Shown here: one piece after another, positions 52,494-60,357 of the stretch
Layout of the letters: every line of letters starts with the position of its first letter
How positions within the stretch are numbered: position 1 is the stretch's first letter
Source of the DNA: Shouchella oshimensis
GTDB taxonomy: Bacteria > Bacillota > Bacilli > Bacillales > Bacillaceae_D
NCBI RefSeq assembly: GCF_002019765.1
Contig: NZ_KV917380.1
Span: 3,116,576 to 3,180,575, forward strand
Direction: 5' to 3'
DNA length: 64,000 nt
Position numbers and translations under genes: made by a program
Notes under the pieces: generated by a model
What the model was told of the DNA's origin: nothing
The model's database searches: none
What the model saw: only the letters and a program-made list of their open reading frames with translations

Positions 52494-53165
52494 TTATTCC
52501 TTTTTTTGAGCATGGACAATGTATTGAAATGCAGTCGCCCGCTCAAGTAAATCTTCTACAGGAAGTTGAAATGCTTCTCCAACCGATTGTAACGCTCGAA
52601 TCATTCGATTCTCCCGTTCACCTGTGTTCATCAATTGACTAATGGATTTAATATCAAATCCTTGGCTATTAAAAAGTGCATAAATCTCTGTTTTTGTAAA
52701 AAAACGAAAATGAGTTTTATCAAGTAATCCTGATTCTGTGTACGTCCACGTACCGCTTAACAATTGTTCCATAATCGTGATATGACCAACATTTGGGATG
52801 CTTGCATAAATTGAACCAGCTGGCTTTAATAAGGCCGAAGCTGTCTCCAGAACTCCCCATGGATCAAGCATGTGCTCAAGCACATCTCCAAAAACAATGC
52901 TATCAAACGAACCTGGTGAAAATGGTAATGTTTCCGTTTCAATGTTTGCACAAACCACTTGGTCAAGCCTCTTTTTTGCTTCCTCTGCTGCTTCTTGCAC
53001 AAGCTCAACGCCCGCGACTTCACCACCAGTCTTTGCTTTTATTGCTTCTCCTAAATAGCCAGCTGCACAACCAATATCTAACACCCTTGTATCGGTAACA
53101 GGAATTAAATGAAGTAACGCATGGTTTAGCACGCGGTAATACTGAATGCCTTTTTCATTTGACAT
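52494..53165 (-). CDS. class I SAM-dependent methyltransferase
   Basis: A 223-residue Rossmann methyltransferase: VLDIGCAAGYLGEAI (motif I), VAGVELVQEA (acidic loop) and SIVFGDVLEHMLDPWGVL (motif IV region). It is a clear paralogue of the protein at 15057-15737, sharing SIPNVGHI, GTW.Y...GLLDKTHFRFFTK and the closing ERATAFQY. It sits directly upstream of the GT2 gene (four bases between stop and start), and such pairs in Bacillaceae often act on glycans. Its target is probably a sugar hydroxyl, but this is inferred. Confidence 0.85.
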   Translation of the reverse strand: MSNEKGIQYYRVLNHALLHLIPVTDTRVLDIGCAAGYLGEAIKAKTGGEVAGVELVQEAAEEAKKRLDQVVCANIETETLPFSPGSFDSIVFGDVLEHMLDPWGVLETASALLKPAGSIYASIPNVGHITIMEQLLSGTWTYTESGLLDKTHFRFFTKTEIYALFNSQGFDIKSISQLMNTGERENRMIRALQSVGEAFQLPVEDLLERATAFQYIVHAQKKE

Positions 53166-53230
53166 TCTCTAGCCCCTTCCTTTAGTCAGGTGCTTTAGTA
53201 TATGTTCATGTTGCTTGTTCTCATGAAAAA

Positions 53231-53260
53231 AACATCTACACTAGGCAGATGTTTGACTTT
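53231..53260 (-). terminator. terminator of the HD-domain operon
   Basis: AACATCT and AGATGTT pair around ACACTAGGC; on the minus strand T7 follows. Confidence 0.65.
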
Positions 53261-53296
53261 AAACCATATTTACTGTTCTACTTCTACATGTTTTCT

Positions 53297-53926
53297 TTAA
53301 GCCTTTCCTTCCCATTCAAGGCTAAACTGTGTTAAAAATTGTTCCATATAATGATGGCGTTTTTCTGCTATCTCTATGGCAGCATTCGTATGTAATCCGT
53401 CTTTTAGCTTTAATAACTTCTCATAAAAATGATTGATCGCTGATGATGGCCCATTACGGTACTCTTCCTTCGTCATCTGTTCACGAACTGCAATGGCTGG
53501 GTCGTAGATAGCTTGCTGCTTAGAGCCAGAATATTGAAACGCACGAGCAATACCGATTGCACCCATCGCATCAATCCTGTCAGCATCTTGCACAATTTTC
53601 GCCTCTATCGTGCGTAGCTCCATCCCTTTGCTGAACGAGATAGACTGTATAATTTCAAGAATATGATCCACTTGCTTCTTTTCTAATTGTTGTTCTTCCA
53701 AGAACTGCTCTACTGCTTGTACCGCTTGTTCTTCGTTTGCTACAAGTTTGTCATCAATCGTATCATGGAGCAATGCAGCCATTTCAACAATAAATACATC
53801 TGCCTCTTCCACATGGGCGACTGTTTTGGCTACATTCCTTACTCGTTCTGTATGAAACCAGTCATGTCCAGTTGTATCCTTCTCTAACCTTTGTCTTACC
53901 CAATTCTCTGTGTGTTGAAGTATCAT
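53297..53926 (-). CDS. HD-domain phosphohydrolase (YedJ-like)
   Basis: A 209-residue metal-dependent phosphohydrolase. HDWFHTERV and ALLHDTIDDK carry the H...HD...D metal motif, and VQDADRIDAMGAIGIARAF completes the YedJ-type set. Substrate unknown. The AAGGAGG site lies within the last codons of the upstream gene and the ATG directly follows its stop, so the two are coupled. Confidence 0.9.
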   Translation of the reverse strand: MILQHTENWVRQRLEKDTTGHDWFHTERVRNVAKTVAHVEEADVFIVEMAALLHDTIDDKLVANEEQAVQAVEQFLEEQQLEKKQVDHILEIIQSISFSKGMELRTIEAKIVQDADRIDAMGAIGIARAFQYSGSKQQAIYDPAIAVREQMTKEEYRNGPSSAINHFYEKLLKLKDGLHTNAAIEIAEKRHHYMEQFLTQFSLEWEGKA

Positions 53927-54421
53927 CTAAATCCTCCTTCTTTGCTTTGGATAGTAAAAAATGGAACGACATACTATAAAGAAAATAAAGATCACGCTCG
54001 GCCAAATCCAACGTGTTGCCAATGATTCATTAAGTAAAAGTAGAATCCCATAGCCGATAAGTGGAAATGTAGCAGCAAATGAAGCCAACTTATACATCAT
54101 TAGAAATGTTAATTTCCGATCTAGTAATTTTGCTACTGACAAAGCGATTGCAGAGATGGCAGCTATTAAAAAATAAACAGCGCCAGAAAAAATAGGGAAG
54201 AAGACAAACATAAAATAGACTAGGTAGATGGGCAATGCTAAATCTCCTAGCGCTCCCTCCCTATTTGAAAACGATTGAACCAGTAGCGGAATACAAATAA
54301 AAATAAGCAAAATGCCTATGTAAAAGAACGGGACGCCAATTCTCACTCGGTTCAGTTGAAACACGGCTTTCTTTTTAGGAAGCTGTGCACTAACGTTTAC
54401 TTGCTGAAGAAAGTCTTTCAT
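53927..54421 (-). CDS. hypothetical membrane protein (164 aa)
   Basis: Not recognised. It has four predicted spans (about 30-50, 64-88, 108-130, 134-152) between a polar head (MKDFLQQVNVSAQLPKKKAVF) and a basic tail (YPKQRRRI). The topology and basic ends resemble small Yip1- or DUF1189-like proteins, but no signature is clear. It is translationally coupled to the HD phosphohydrolase. Confidence 0.7.
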   Translation of the reverse strand: MKDFLQQVNVSAQLPKKKAVFQLNRVRIGVPFFYIGILLIFICIPLLVQSFSNREGALGDLALPIYLVYFMFVFFPIFSGAVYFLIAAISAIALSVAKLLDRKLTFLMMYKLASFAATFPLIGYGILLLLNESLATRWIWPSVIFIFFIVCRSIFYYPKQRRRI

Positions 54422-54495
54422 CTTAAGTACCTCACTCTACTAACATTCCTCTCTATTTTACATGATTTTCAATCAATATGCGTTCATCAGTCATA

Positions 54496-54521
54496 GTTTA
54501 AATCATTCATTTTCGGGGAAC
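54496..54521 (+). promoter_or_regulatory. sigma-B-like promoter of the LOV-STAS gene
   Basis: GTTTAA (54496-54501), 14 bases, then GGGAAC (54516-54521), five of six to the GGGWAW box, 38 bases before the ATG. YtvA acts in the sigma-B pathway, so a stress promoter is sensible. Confidence 0.55.
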
Positions 54522-54559
54522 TATTTTTTATCTACTCTGAATAGAATCGAGGGAATGGT

Positions 54560-55342
54560 ATGGATCATTTGTTTAATAAATCTCAGCTTTTAACACGGCT
54601 GCTAGATCGGACGAAAGTAGGGGTACTCGTAACAGACCCATCTCAGAAAGATAACCCCATTGTTTACTCAAATCAAGGGTTTACAGATATGACTGGATAT
54701 GAAGAGGCTGACGTTCTTGGAACAAACTGTCGTTTTCTTCAAGGGGAAGAGACCGATCAAGAAAAAGTAAACCAAATTAGGATAGCTATAGACAATGAAG
54801 AATCAATCTCAGTAGAAATTATCAATTATCGAAAAGACGGAAGTTATTTTTGGAACGAATTAAATATTGAGTGCGTCACCCTTGATCGACCAGATGTAAA
54901 ATACTTTATAGGCATTCAGAAAGACGTTACGGTTCAAAAAGAAGTTGAATTAAATTATTTTGAATCTGTACAGCGAATTGACACGATTTCGACGCCTATT
55001 GTTCCACTTGTAAACGGCATTGCAGTTATCCCACTAGTGGGTGAGTTTGGGAAAGCACGCTTTGATCATATGTTTGAAACCGTTACAAAGGAAATTTCCG
55101 AGCAAGACTTATCAACATTAATTGTTGATGTATCTGGATTAGAGGAATTTGATGAGTACGTTGTTGAAGGCATTTTCCGCTTACGCGATATTATCCAGCT
55201 TGTAGGTACAGATACAATCTTAACAGGCATGTCTCCGATTCTCGCTAAACAATCAGTGGGTCTTCAAGAAACTACATTAAAAGGCATGAAAACAGCAAGC
55301 TCTGTAAAATCATTTCTTCGTCATTATTTTAATCAAACATGA
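54560..55342 (+). CDS. ytvA: blue-light receptor, LOV-STAS (YtvA/PfyP)
   Basis: A 260-residue photoreceptor. The LOV domain (about 10-125) contains GTNCRFLQGEETDQEKV, where C57 forms the flavin adduct in blue light; INYRKDGSYFWNEL and FIGIQKDVT are also standard. A Jalpha linker leads to a STAS domain (about 150-258) with PLVNGIAVIPLVGEF and TLIVDVSGLEEFDEYVVEGI. In Bacillus subtilis YtvA belongs to the stressosome and activates sigma-B. The start codon at 54560 follows GAGGGA. A possible sigma-B promoter precedes it. Confidence 0.95.
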   Translation: MDHLFNKSQLLTRLLDRTKVGVLVTDPSQKDNPIVYSNQGFTDMTGYEEADVLGTNCRFLQGEETDQEKVNQIRIAIDNEESISVEIINYRKDGSYFWNELNIECVTLDRPDVKYFIGIQKDVTVQKEVELNYFESVQRIDTISTPIVPLVNGIAVIPLVGEFGKARFDHMFETVTKEISEQDLSTLIVDVSGLEEFDEYVVEGIFRLRDIIQLVGTDTILTGMSPILAKQSVGLQETTLKGMKTASSVKSFLRHYFNQT

Positions 55343-55398
55343 AACATTATTGAATGGTATCCGTAGAGAGAGTACGTATATAATAAGGAGGCTACAAT

Positions 55399-55608
55399 AT
55401 GGGTGATTTTCCTTGGTGGGTGCTTATCCCTTTGGCTGCTATTCTATTCCCTGTTTTTACTACTCTCATAAATAACCGAATGAAATTGAAAGAATTAGAA
55501 ATGAGGCAAGGTGCTGGTCCTGAATTTGACGAGATTGATCAGAAGCTTGATCAAATTCTTGCCCGTTTAGATGCATTAGAAGAAAGAAAGGAACAGGAAA
55601 AAGAATAA
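55399..55608 (+). CDS. small PspB-like membrane protein (69 aa)
   Basis: A short protein with one N-terminal span (WWVLIPLAAILFPVFTTLI) and a charged helix with clear heptads (FDEIDQKLDQILARLDALEERKEQE). This matches the layout of PspB and of small phage-shock-like Bacillus proteins, without sequence proof. AAGGAGG precedes the ATG. It follows ytvA by 56 bases and may be in the same transcript. Confidence 0.65.
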   Translation: MGDFPWWVLIPLAAILFPVFTTLINNRMKLKELEMRQGAGPEFDEIDQKLDQILARLDALEERKEQEKE

Positions 55609-55636
55609 GAGCGTATACACTCTTATTCTTTTTCCC
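55600..55636. terminator. bidirectional terminator
   Basis: AAAGAATAAGAG and CTCTTATTCTTT surround CGTATACA. The stem overlaps the stop codons of the converging 55399 and 55623 genes. Confidence 0.8.
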
Positions 55637-56471
55637 AGTAAGTAAGGAAGTCTTGAACTGTTGCGAAACGCTCTTGTCTATTTGTGTGCACGGCTTTTAA
55701 AGATGCTTGATAGAGCGTTTCTGAAGCATCCCATTTTTCTCTCGAACGATCTTGCTCTCCTCCAAATAGCGCGAATGCCATTGCACCCATTGTAAACACC
55801 ATCGTCTGTTGATCAATTTTAGCCCCTCTAACAAACTCTTCTGGTGACATAAAACGTGTTGATCCCCACATCTGTCCCATTTTATTAACATATGGTGTCT
55901 TACGATAGAAATCAATGTCACATATACTCAACGTATCCGTTTTAAAGTTATACAATAAACTTCCATCATAAAAATCGATAGATACATAGCCTTTATCTGC
56001 TACAAGTTGGTGGAATGATAAAATTTGTATAAACGCTTTTCTCTTTTTTTCAAAGGATAGCTGCTTGAAACGATAAAAGGGTGAATCAGGATGGGTGTAC
56101 TTTTCTGGTGGAGGAAATTTCCAATGTGGGTGTAAGTTTTCGCCATCTGCCCAACTAAAGACAAGAGCATAGCCATTTGGTCGCTCAATGGCTTCAACGT
56201 ACTCAATTAATGTAGGGTGATGCAAATCTTCGTACACTCGCCTTGCTTCTTTTAGCCGTTGAATGGCTTCTTCTGTTGAATTCATACCATAAACGGTTTC
56301 TGCTCCTGCATACTTTATAAAATAGCGCTTTTTCTCCGTTTCAATCCCAAAGCTGATATTGCCAGAGTCTTGTTGATCAAAAACGGCAAAGACCTTACCG
56401 TAGCTTTGTAGCCAACTAAAATCATGCGCTTTTTTCAACTGTATGGCATACCCATTTACTTCTTGCAACAT
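55623..56471 (-). CDS. Ser/Thr protein kinase-like protein
   Basis: A 282-residue protein kinase-fold protein. FGIETEKKRYFIKYAGAE gives the strand-3 lysine, and HHPTLIEYVEAI corresponds to the region after helix C. The catalytic loop is VSIDFYDGSLLYN, where HRDxKxxN would be expected: the Asp is kept, but the His, Arg and Lys are not. The DFG site is CDID, and GSTRFMSPEEF replaces the APE motif. Similar atypical kinases exist in Bacilli. Activity is possible but unproven, and a pseudokinase role is as likely. Starts at ATG 56471 after GGGGGA. Confidence 0.75.
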   Translation of the reverse strand: MLQEVNGYAIQLKKAHDFSWLQSYGKVFAVFDQQDSGNISFGIETEKKRYFIKYAGAETVYGMNSTEEAIQRLKEARRVYEDLHHPTLIEYVEAIERPNGYALVFSWADGENLHPHWKFPPPEKYTHPDSPFYRFKQLSFEKKRKAFIQILSFHQLVADKGYVSIDFYDGSLLYNFKTDTLSICDIDFYRKTPYVNKMGQMWGSTRFMSPEEFVRGAKIDQQTMVFTMGAMAFALFGGEQDRSREKWDASETLYQASLKAVHTNRQERFATVQDFLTYWEKE

Positions 56472-56635
56472 ATGATTCCCCCATTTATTTAGTCTTTAAA
56501 AATCGTTTACTATCCTCTGTCATAATTTCTTTTCTTCCTAATAGAAATATTCTGACATTCCCTTCTCCTAGTTAAGTCATCACCCTTTTATTATCTCAAC
56601 AGGATAAAGGGATAGCAAGCTTTTCAAAAAAAAGC

Positions 56636-56660
56636 AACTAGCGTTTCCTTATCGCTAGTT
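56636..56660 (-). terminator. terminator of the tcuA operon
   Basis: AACTAGCG and CGCTAGTT pair; on the minus strand GCTTTTTTT follows, 14 bases past the tcuA stop. Confidence 0.75.
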
Positions 56661-56673
56661 ACCTCTGTAAAAG

Positions 56674-58182
56674 CTAGATTTCGACTGACTGCTCACTTAT
56701 ATACTTTCCTGCATGCTCACCTGCAAGCTTACCAAATACCGCACCAGACATTAGACCAGAACCACCCGGATAATTATGATAAAACAGTCCTCCAATCATT
56801 TCACCTGCTGCAAATAATCCCGGAATTTCGTCTCCATGTTGATCAAGAATATGACCATTTGGACTTGTTCTTACACCTCCAAATGTAAACGTAATACCGC
56901 AAGTAACAGGAAATGCTAAAAACGGAGCTTGATCATATGGTAGTGCCCAATTACTCTTTGCCGGGTGTATCCCCTTCGTTCCTTTGCCATCTTTTATGGC
57001 CGGATTGTATTCTCCAGGCTGTACAGCTTGATTATAGTTATTGATCGTTTTAACCAATACATCTCCGTCAACACCCATTTTTTGAGCTAGTTCCTCAATG
57101 GTATCCGCTTTATAAACCGAGGCTTCCTCAAGCCGATATTCTTTTCGCAAATTTTGAAAAACGTTTCCATCAAATAGTTGAAACGCTTTTTGTTTCGGTT
57201 GTTTCAACGTTTCTTTTCCATATTTGGCATAAGTATAATTTCTAAAATCTGCTCCTTCGTCAACAAATCGTTCTCCAGCGGTATTAACAATTAGACCTAA
57301 TGGATAGGAAGATTTTTTGTAAATGTCTCCAGGTTTAGAGAAATCCCCCGTCGTCGGTGCATAATAATCCGTTGTATGCGCGTGACAACCTTCCCATTGA
57401 CCATATTTTACGGCACCTAGTTTTAAAGCTAATTCTAAGCCATCACCGGTGTTATATTCCGTTCCACGTACAATGGCATGTTCCCATTCGTCACCTAATT
57501 CTTCCTTCCGCTTTGCTGCGTTAGCTTCAAAGCCACCGCACGCTAAGATAACGGTTTTTGCAGTAATTGTCTCTTCTCCCTGCGCAGTGTCGACGATCAA
57601 TGTAAATTCATTTGGTGATGGCTTATGCAGATCTTTTAATCGAGTGTTATAGGTAATCGAGATCCCTAGTTCTTCTACTCTCTTTAGCAATGACGAAATA
57701 AGTCCAACACCTTTATTCGTTGTTTTTAACGGGAGCCCACCCCAAAACTGTTTTTTATCACCATTCATGTAATATTGGTTTTCGTTTAATTCAAAATGAA
57801 TACCGTTACGTTTCATCCACTTAATCGTCTCAAATGAGCGAGTCACAAGCTGTTGTGCTAATTGAGAATCGGTTTGTCCTTCTGTCACACGTTGCAGGTC
57901 GTCCATAAATTCATCTGTTCCGTAATTTGGCATTTGAATCAATTTATCTTCTACCTTTGAGTCATCTGACAATACTTCTTTTAAAGAATTCCAATCCCCA
58001 TATGCGGTCCGAATTGCACCATCTGTAAAATATGAATTGCCGCCTCGTTTTTGTTTCGGCGCGCGCTCAAGAACGAGTACCTCTTGACCACTTTCTTTTG
58101 CTGCAATCGCTGCGCATAAAGCTGCGTTCCCTGCGCCAACAACAACGACTGGCCATTGTTGTTTCTGATGTATTCTATTCAT
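56674..58182 (-). CDS. tcuA: FAD-dependent tricarballylate dehydrogenase (TcuA-like)
   Basis: A 502-residue flavoprotein of the fumarate reductase/succinate dehydrogenase family. The FAD site starts PVVVVGAGNAALCAAIAAKESG and continues VLVLERAPKQKRGGNSYFTDGAIR, the form seen in TcuA. TVILACGGFEAN and TCGITFTFGGVRTSPNG (active-site loop) follow, and GLFAAGEMIGGLFYHNYPGGSGLMSGAVFG is the second FAD region. TcuA oxidises tricarballylate to cis-aconitate. It is encoded after, and overlaps by 4 bases with, a decarboxylating-type dehydrogenase gene. No TcuB (FeS/b-type electron acceptor) is seen in the window. Confidence 0.85.
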   Translation of the reverse strand: MNRIHQKQQWPVVVVGAGNAALCAAIAAKESGQEVLVLERAPKQKRGGNSYFTDGAIRTAYGDWNSLKEVLSDDSKVEDKLIQMPNYGTDEFMDDLQRVTEGQTDSQLAQQLVTRSFETIKWMKRNGIHFELNENQYYMNGDKKQFWGGLPLKTTNKGVGLISSLLKRVEELGISITYNTRLKDLHKPSPNEFTLIVDTAQGEETITAKTVILACGGFEANAAKRKEELGDEWEHAIVRGTEYNTGDGLELALKLGAVKYGQWEGCHAHTTDYYAPTTGDFSKPGDIYKKSSYPLGLIVNTAGERFVDEGADFRNYTYAKYGKETLKQPKQKAFQLFDGNVFQNLRKEYRLEEASVYKADTIEELAQKMGVDGDVLVKTINNYNQAVQPGEYNPAIKDGKGTKGIHPAKSNWALPYDQAPFLAFPVTCGITFTFGGVRTSPNGHILDQHGDEIPGLFAAGEMIGGLFYHNYPGGSGLMSGAVFGKLAGEHAGKYISEQSVEI

Positions 58183-59255
58183 TTACATGTCGTCCCTTCT
58201 GTCATGAGGTTTATTACGTGATCAGTGAATTCTTTTGTCGTCGCTTGACCTCCAAGGTCTGGTGTTGCTATGCTACTTTTCAATGTGGCTGTTACAGACT
58301 CGCGCATTATGGAAGACAGTAAAGTTAAATCACGGTCGTTCTTTTGTTCACCAAGCCATTCAAACAACAGTGCAGTAGAGTCAATCATCCCAATAGGGTT
58401 GGCAATGCCCTTCCCAGCAATATCAGGTGCCGAACCATGTGCAGCTTGAGCCATCACTTTTGAAGCGCTTGCATTAATGGAGCCTGCTAACCCTAAACTT
58501 CCAACAAGTTCACCTGCTAAATCTGAAAGGATATCCCCGAACATGTTCTCAGTCACAACCACATCAAAATCAGCCATACGTCTAACGAAATGGGCGCACA
58601 TCGCGTCAATATGATAATCATCCACTATGACATCTGGGTACTGTTTGCCCACTTCCTGACAAAGAGATAAAAAGAAACCGCTCCCTAATTTGATTACATT
58701 TGCTTTATGCACAATCGTTACCCTTTTACGTCGTTGCTGGGCTTTTTGAAATGTAGCATGGGCAATTCGTTCAATAGCTTTTCTAGTAAATACGCCTGTC
58801 GTTAGCACAACATCTGGCGTCAACATCATTTCCCCTACACCTTGATACATATTTCGATCAACATAAAACCCCTCTGTATTTTCCCTAAAAATCACGAGGT
58901 CTGCTTCTTTTATCACCCCATGAACAAATGGATTCGATTGAATCGGTCGTATATTCGCGTATAAATCAAAATGATGCCTTAGTTCTCCACTTGGATTTCT
59001 CAGTTCCTGTAAGTCAACTGGGTAAGAAAGTGAATCGTGAGGACCCATTAACCATCCGTCTAATTCGGATAAACAAGAAATTGTTTCATCTGGCATACTT
59101 GTACCAAATTGTTTGATCGCTTCTTCTCCCATTTGTAACGGTTTCCATTGAACTGCTACTCCTGCATGCAAAGCAGCTGCGGAAGCTATAGCTTTAGCAG
59201 ATTCAACTATTTCGTAACCAATCCCATCACCATGTAGTACACCTAACGTAAGCAC
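58179..59255 (-). CDS. isocitrate/isopropylmalate-type dehydrogenase family protein
   Basis: A 358-residue NAD-dependent beta-hydroxyacid oxidative decarboxylase. LGVLHGDGIGYEIV, LYANIRPIQ (substrate arginine), FRENTEGFYVDRNMY, HKANVIK (catalytic Lys), DAMCAHFVRRMADFDVVVTENMFGDILSD (metal Asp residues) and HGSAPDIAGKGIANP (NAD site) define the family. It resembles tartrate/D-malate/homoisocitrate-type enzymes more than housekeeping isocitrate dehydrogenase, but the substrate cannot be fixed by eye. GTG start at 59255 after GGGGAGGT. Overlap with tcuA implies shared pathway. Confidence 0.85.
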   Translation of the reverse strand: MLTLGVLHGDGIGYEIVESAKAIASAAALHAGVAVQWKPLQMGEEAIKQFGTSMPDETISCLSELDGWLMGPHDSLSYPVDLQELRNPSGELRHHFDLYANIRPIQSNPFVHGVIKEADLVIFRENTEGFYVDRNMYQGVGEMMLTPDVVLTTGVFTRKAIERIAHATFQKAQQRRKRVTIVHKANVIKLGSGFFLSLCQEVGKQYPDVIVDDYHIDAMCAHFVRRMADFDVVVTENMFGDILSDLAGELVGSLGLAGSINASASKVMAQAAHGSAPDIAGKGIANPIGMIDSTALLFEWLGEQKNDRDLTLLSSIMRESVTATLKSSIATPDLGGQATTKEFTDHVINLMTEGTTCK

Positions 59256-59345
59256 AAAAGCACCTCCCCTTTTCGTTCATGCTTTTAGCTTACTAGCGTT
59301 AGATCATGAAATAAAATATTAATTTTCTTGCATTTTCAATAAAAA

Positions 59346-60224
59346 TTATTTATGATCTAGCTCCATCGTCTGTATAAAATGAATAAAGCGTTCCACAACT
59401 GCTAATCTTGAAGCTTCTTCACTGGCAAGTAACCATGTGCGGCGAATAACAGGCTTCTTGTTTTTAAAATGTAATGGTTTAATATACAGTTGGTCCTTTT
59501 CAGATAAAGAAATCATTGGAGCAATAGAGTATCCTAACCCCTGTTTCACCATCTCTTTGCACGTTTCAAATCGATCTAAATCCATCTCTGTATAGGGAGG
59601 ATCTTCAAAGCGGTCATTCCACCAAGATTTAATAGACTCCGTTAATGACGTATCCGTTCGATAGCTTAAATACGGTTGCATCGGCAGGCTCTCAATCTTC
59701 AATTTCGTTTTCGATATGAGCGCGAGTTGTTCTTCTTTCAAAAGCAACTTGATGCCTGGCCATGAAAAATCACTACGAAGAATACCTACATGAACCACAT
59801 CGTTTTGCAACAGATCCAGAATCTGTGTACTCCACCCCGTCCGGACTTGAAACCGGACATTTTCATATTGATCAGAAAACGCTTTCAACATTTGTGGTAG
59901 TAAATATTGTGCATAATTACTAGAGGCACCAATTCGTAACGTGCCACTCACTTCATTTTGCATATTCAGCAGCTGATCTTTCATTTGCTGATACGATTGA
60001 ATCATGTCACGTGCTTGCTGTGCCAAATAATCCCCTTCAGATGTGAAGCCAATCCCTTTTTTTGTTTTAAAGAAAAGCGAAACCCCTAGATCTTGCTCAA
60101 TACGTTTTAAACGATAGCTAATCGATGGTTGTGAAACAAACAACTTTTCTGCTGTCTTTGTAATATTTTTATTTTTATAAAGCTCATGTATGAGATGCCA
60201 ATCTTTTTGATCCAACACTTTCAC
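59346..60224 (-). CDS. LysR-family regulator
   Basis: A 292-residue regulator with an N-terminal winged HTH (NITKTAEKLFVSQPSISYRLKRIEQDLGVSLFFKTKKGIGFT; shown here by its ends) and a periplasmic-binding-like effector domain starting near GTLRIGASSNYAQYLLP. It is divergent from the tctCAB operon and transcribed toward the tcuA pair, and therefore likely controls both. The start is uncertain: GTG at 60224, GTG at 60218 and TTG at 60215 are all near AAAGGAG. Confidence 0.9.
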   Translation of the reverse strand: MKVLDQKDWHLIHELYKNKNITKTAEKLFVSQPSISYRLKRIEQDLGVSLFFKTKKGIGFTSEGDYLAQQARDMIQSYQQMKDQLLNMQNEVSGTLRIGASSNYAQYLLPQMLKAFSDQYENVRFQVRTGWSTQILDLLQNDVVHVGILRSDFSWPGIKLLLKEEQLALISKTKLKIESLPMQPYLSYRTDTSLTESIKSWWNDRFEDPPYTEMDLDRFETCKEMVKQGLGYSIAPMISLSEKDQLYIKPLHFKNKKPVIRRTWLLASEEASRLAVVERFIHFIQTMELDHK

Positions 60225-60269
60225 TCCTTTTTTAAATTGTCCTCATTATACCGCTCATAGAAAAAATTT

Positions 60270-60294
60270 ATAGTGTTTTATAAAATACAACTAT
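60270..60294. promoter_or_regulatory. putative LysR operator in the lysR-tctC intergenic region
   Basis: ATAGTGTTTTATAAAATACAACTAT, read as two halves (ATAGTgTTTTAT and ATAAAAtACaACTAT), is an imperfect dyad in the divergent promoter region. The T-N11-A style of LysR sites fits, but the exact contacts are a guess. Confidence 0.35.
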
Positions 60295-60307
60295 TTTACT
60301 TATGTTT

Positions 60308-60321
60308 TGCAATCGCTTACA
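60308..60321 (+). promoter_or_regulatory. catabolite-responsive element upstream of tctC
   Basis: TGCAATCGCTTACA fits the cre consensus TGWAANCGNTNWCA at 13 of 14 positions (C at the W). It lies 36 bases before the tctC start. CcpA repression of a carboxylate transporter is well known in Bacillus (citM). Confidence 0.6.
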
Positions 60322-60357
60322 ATTCGATTCAAGAACCAATTCAAGGGGGTTTCAGCT

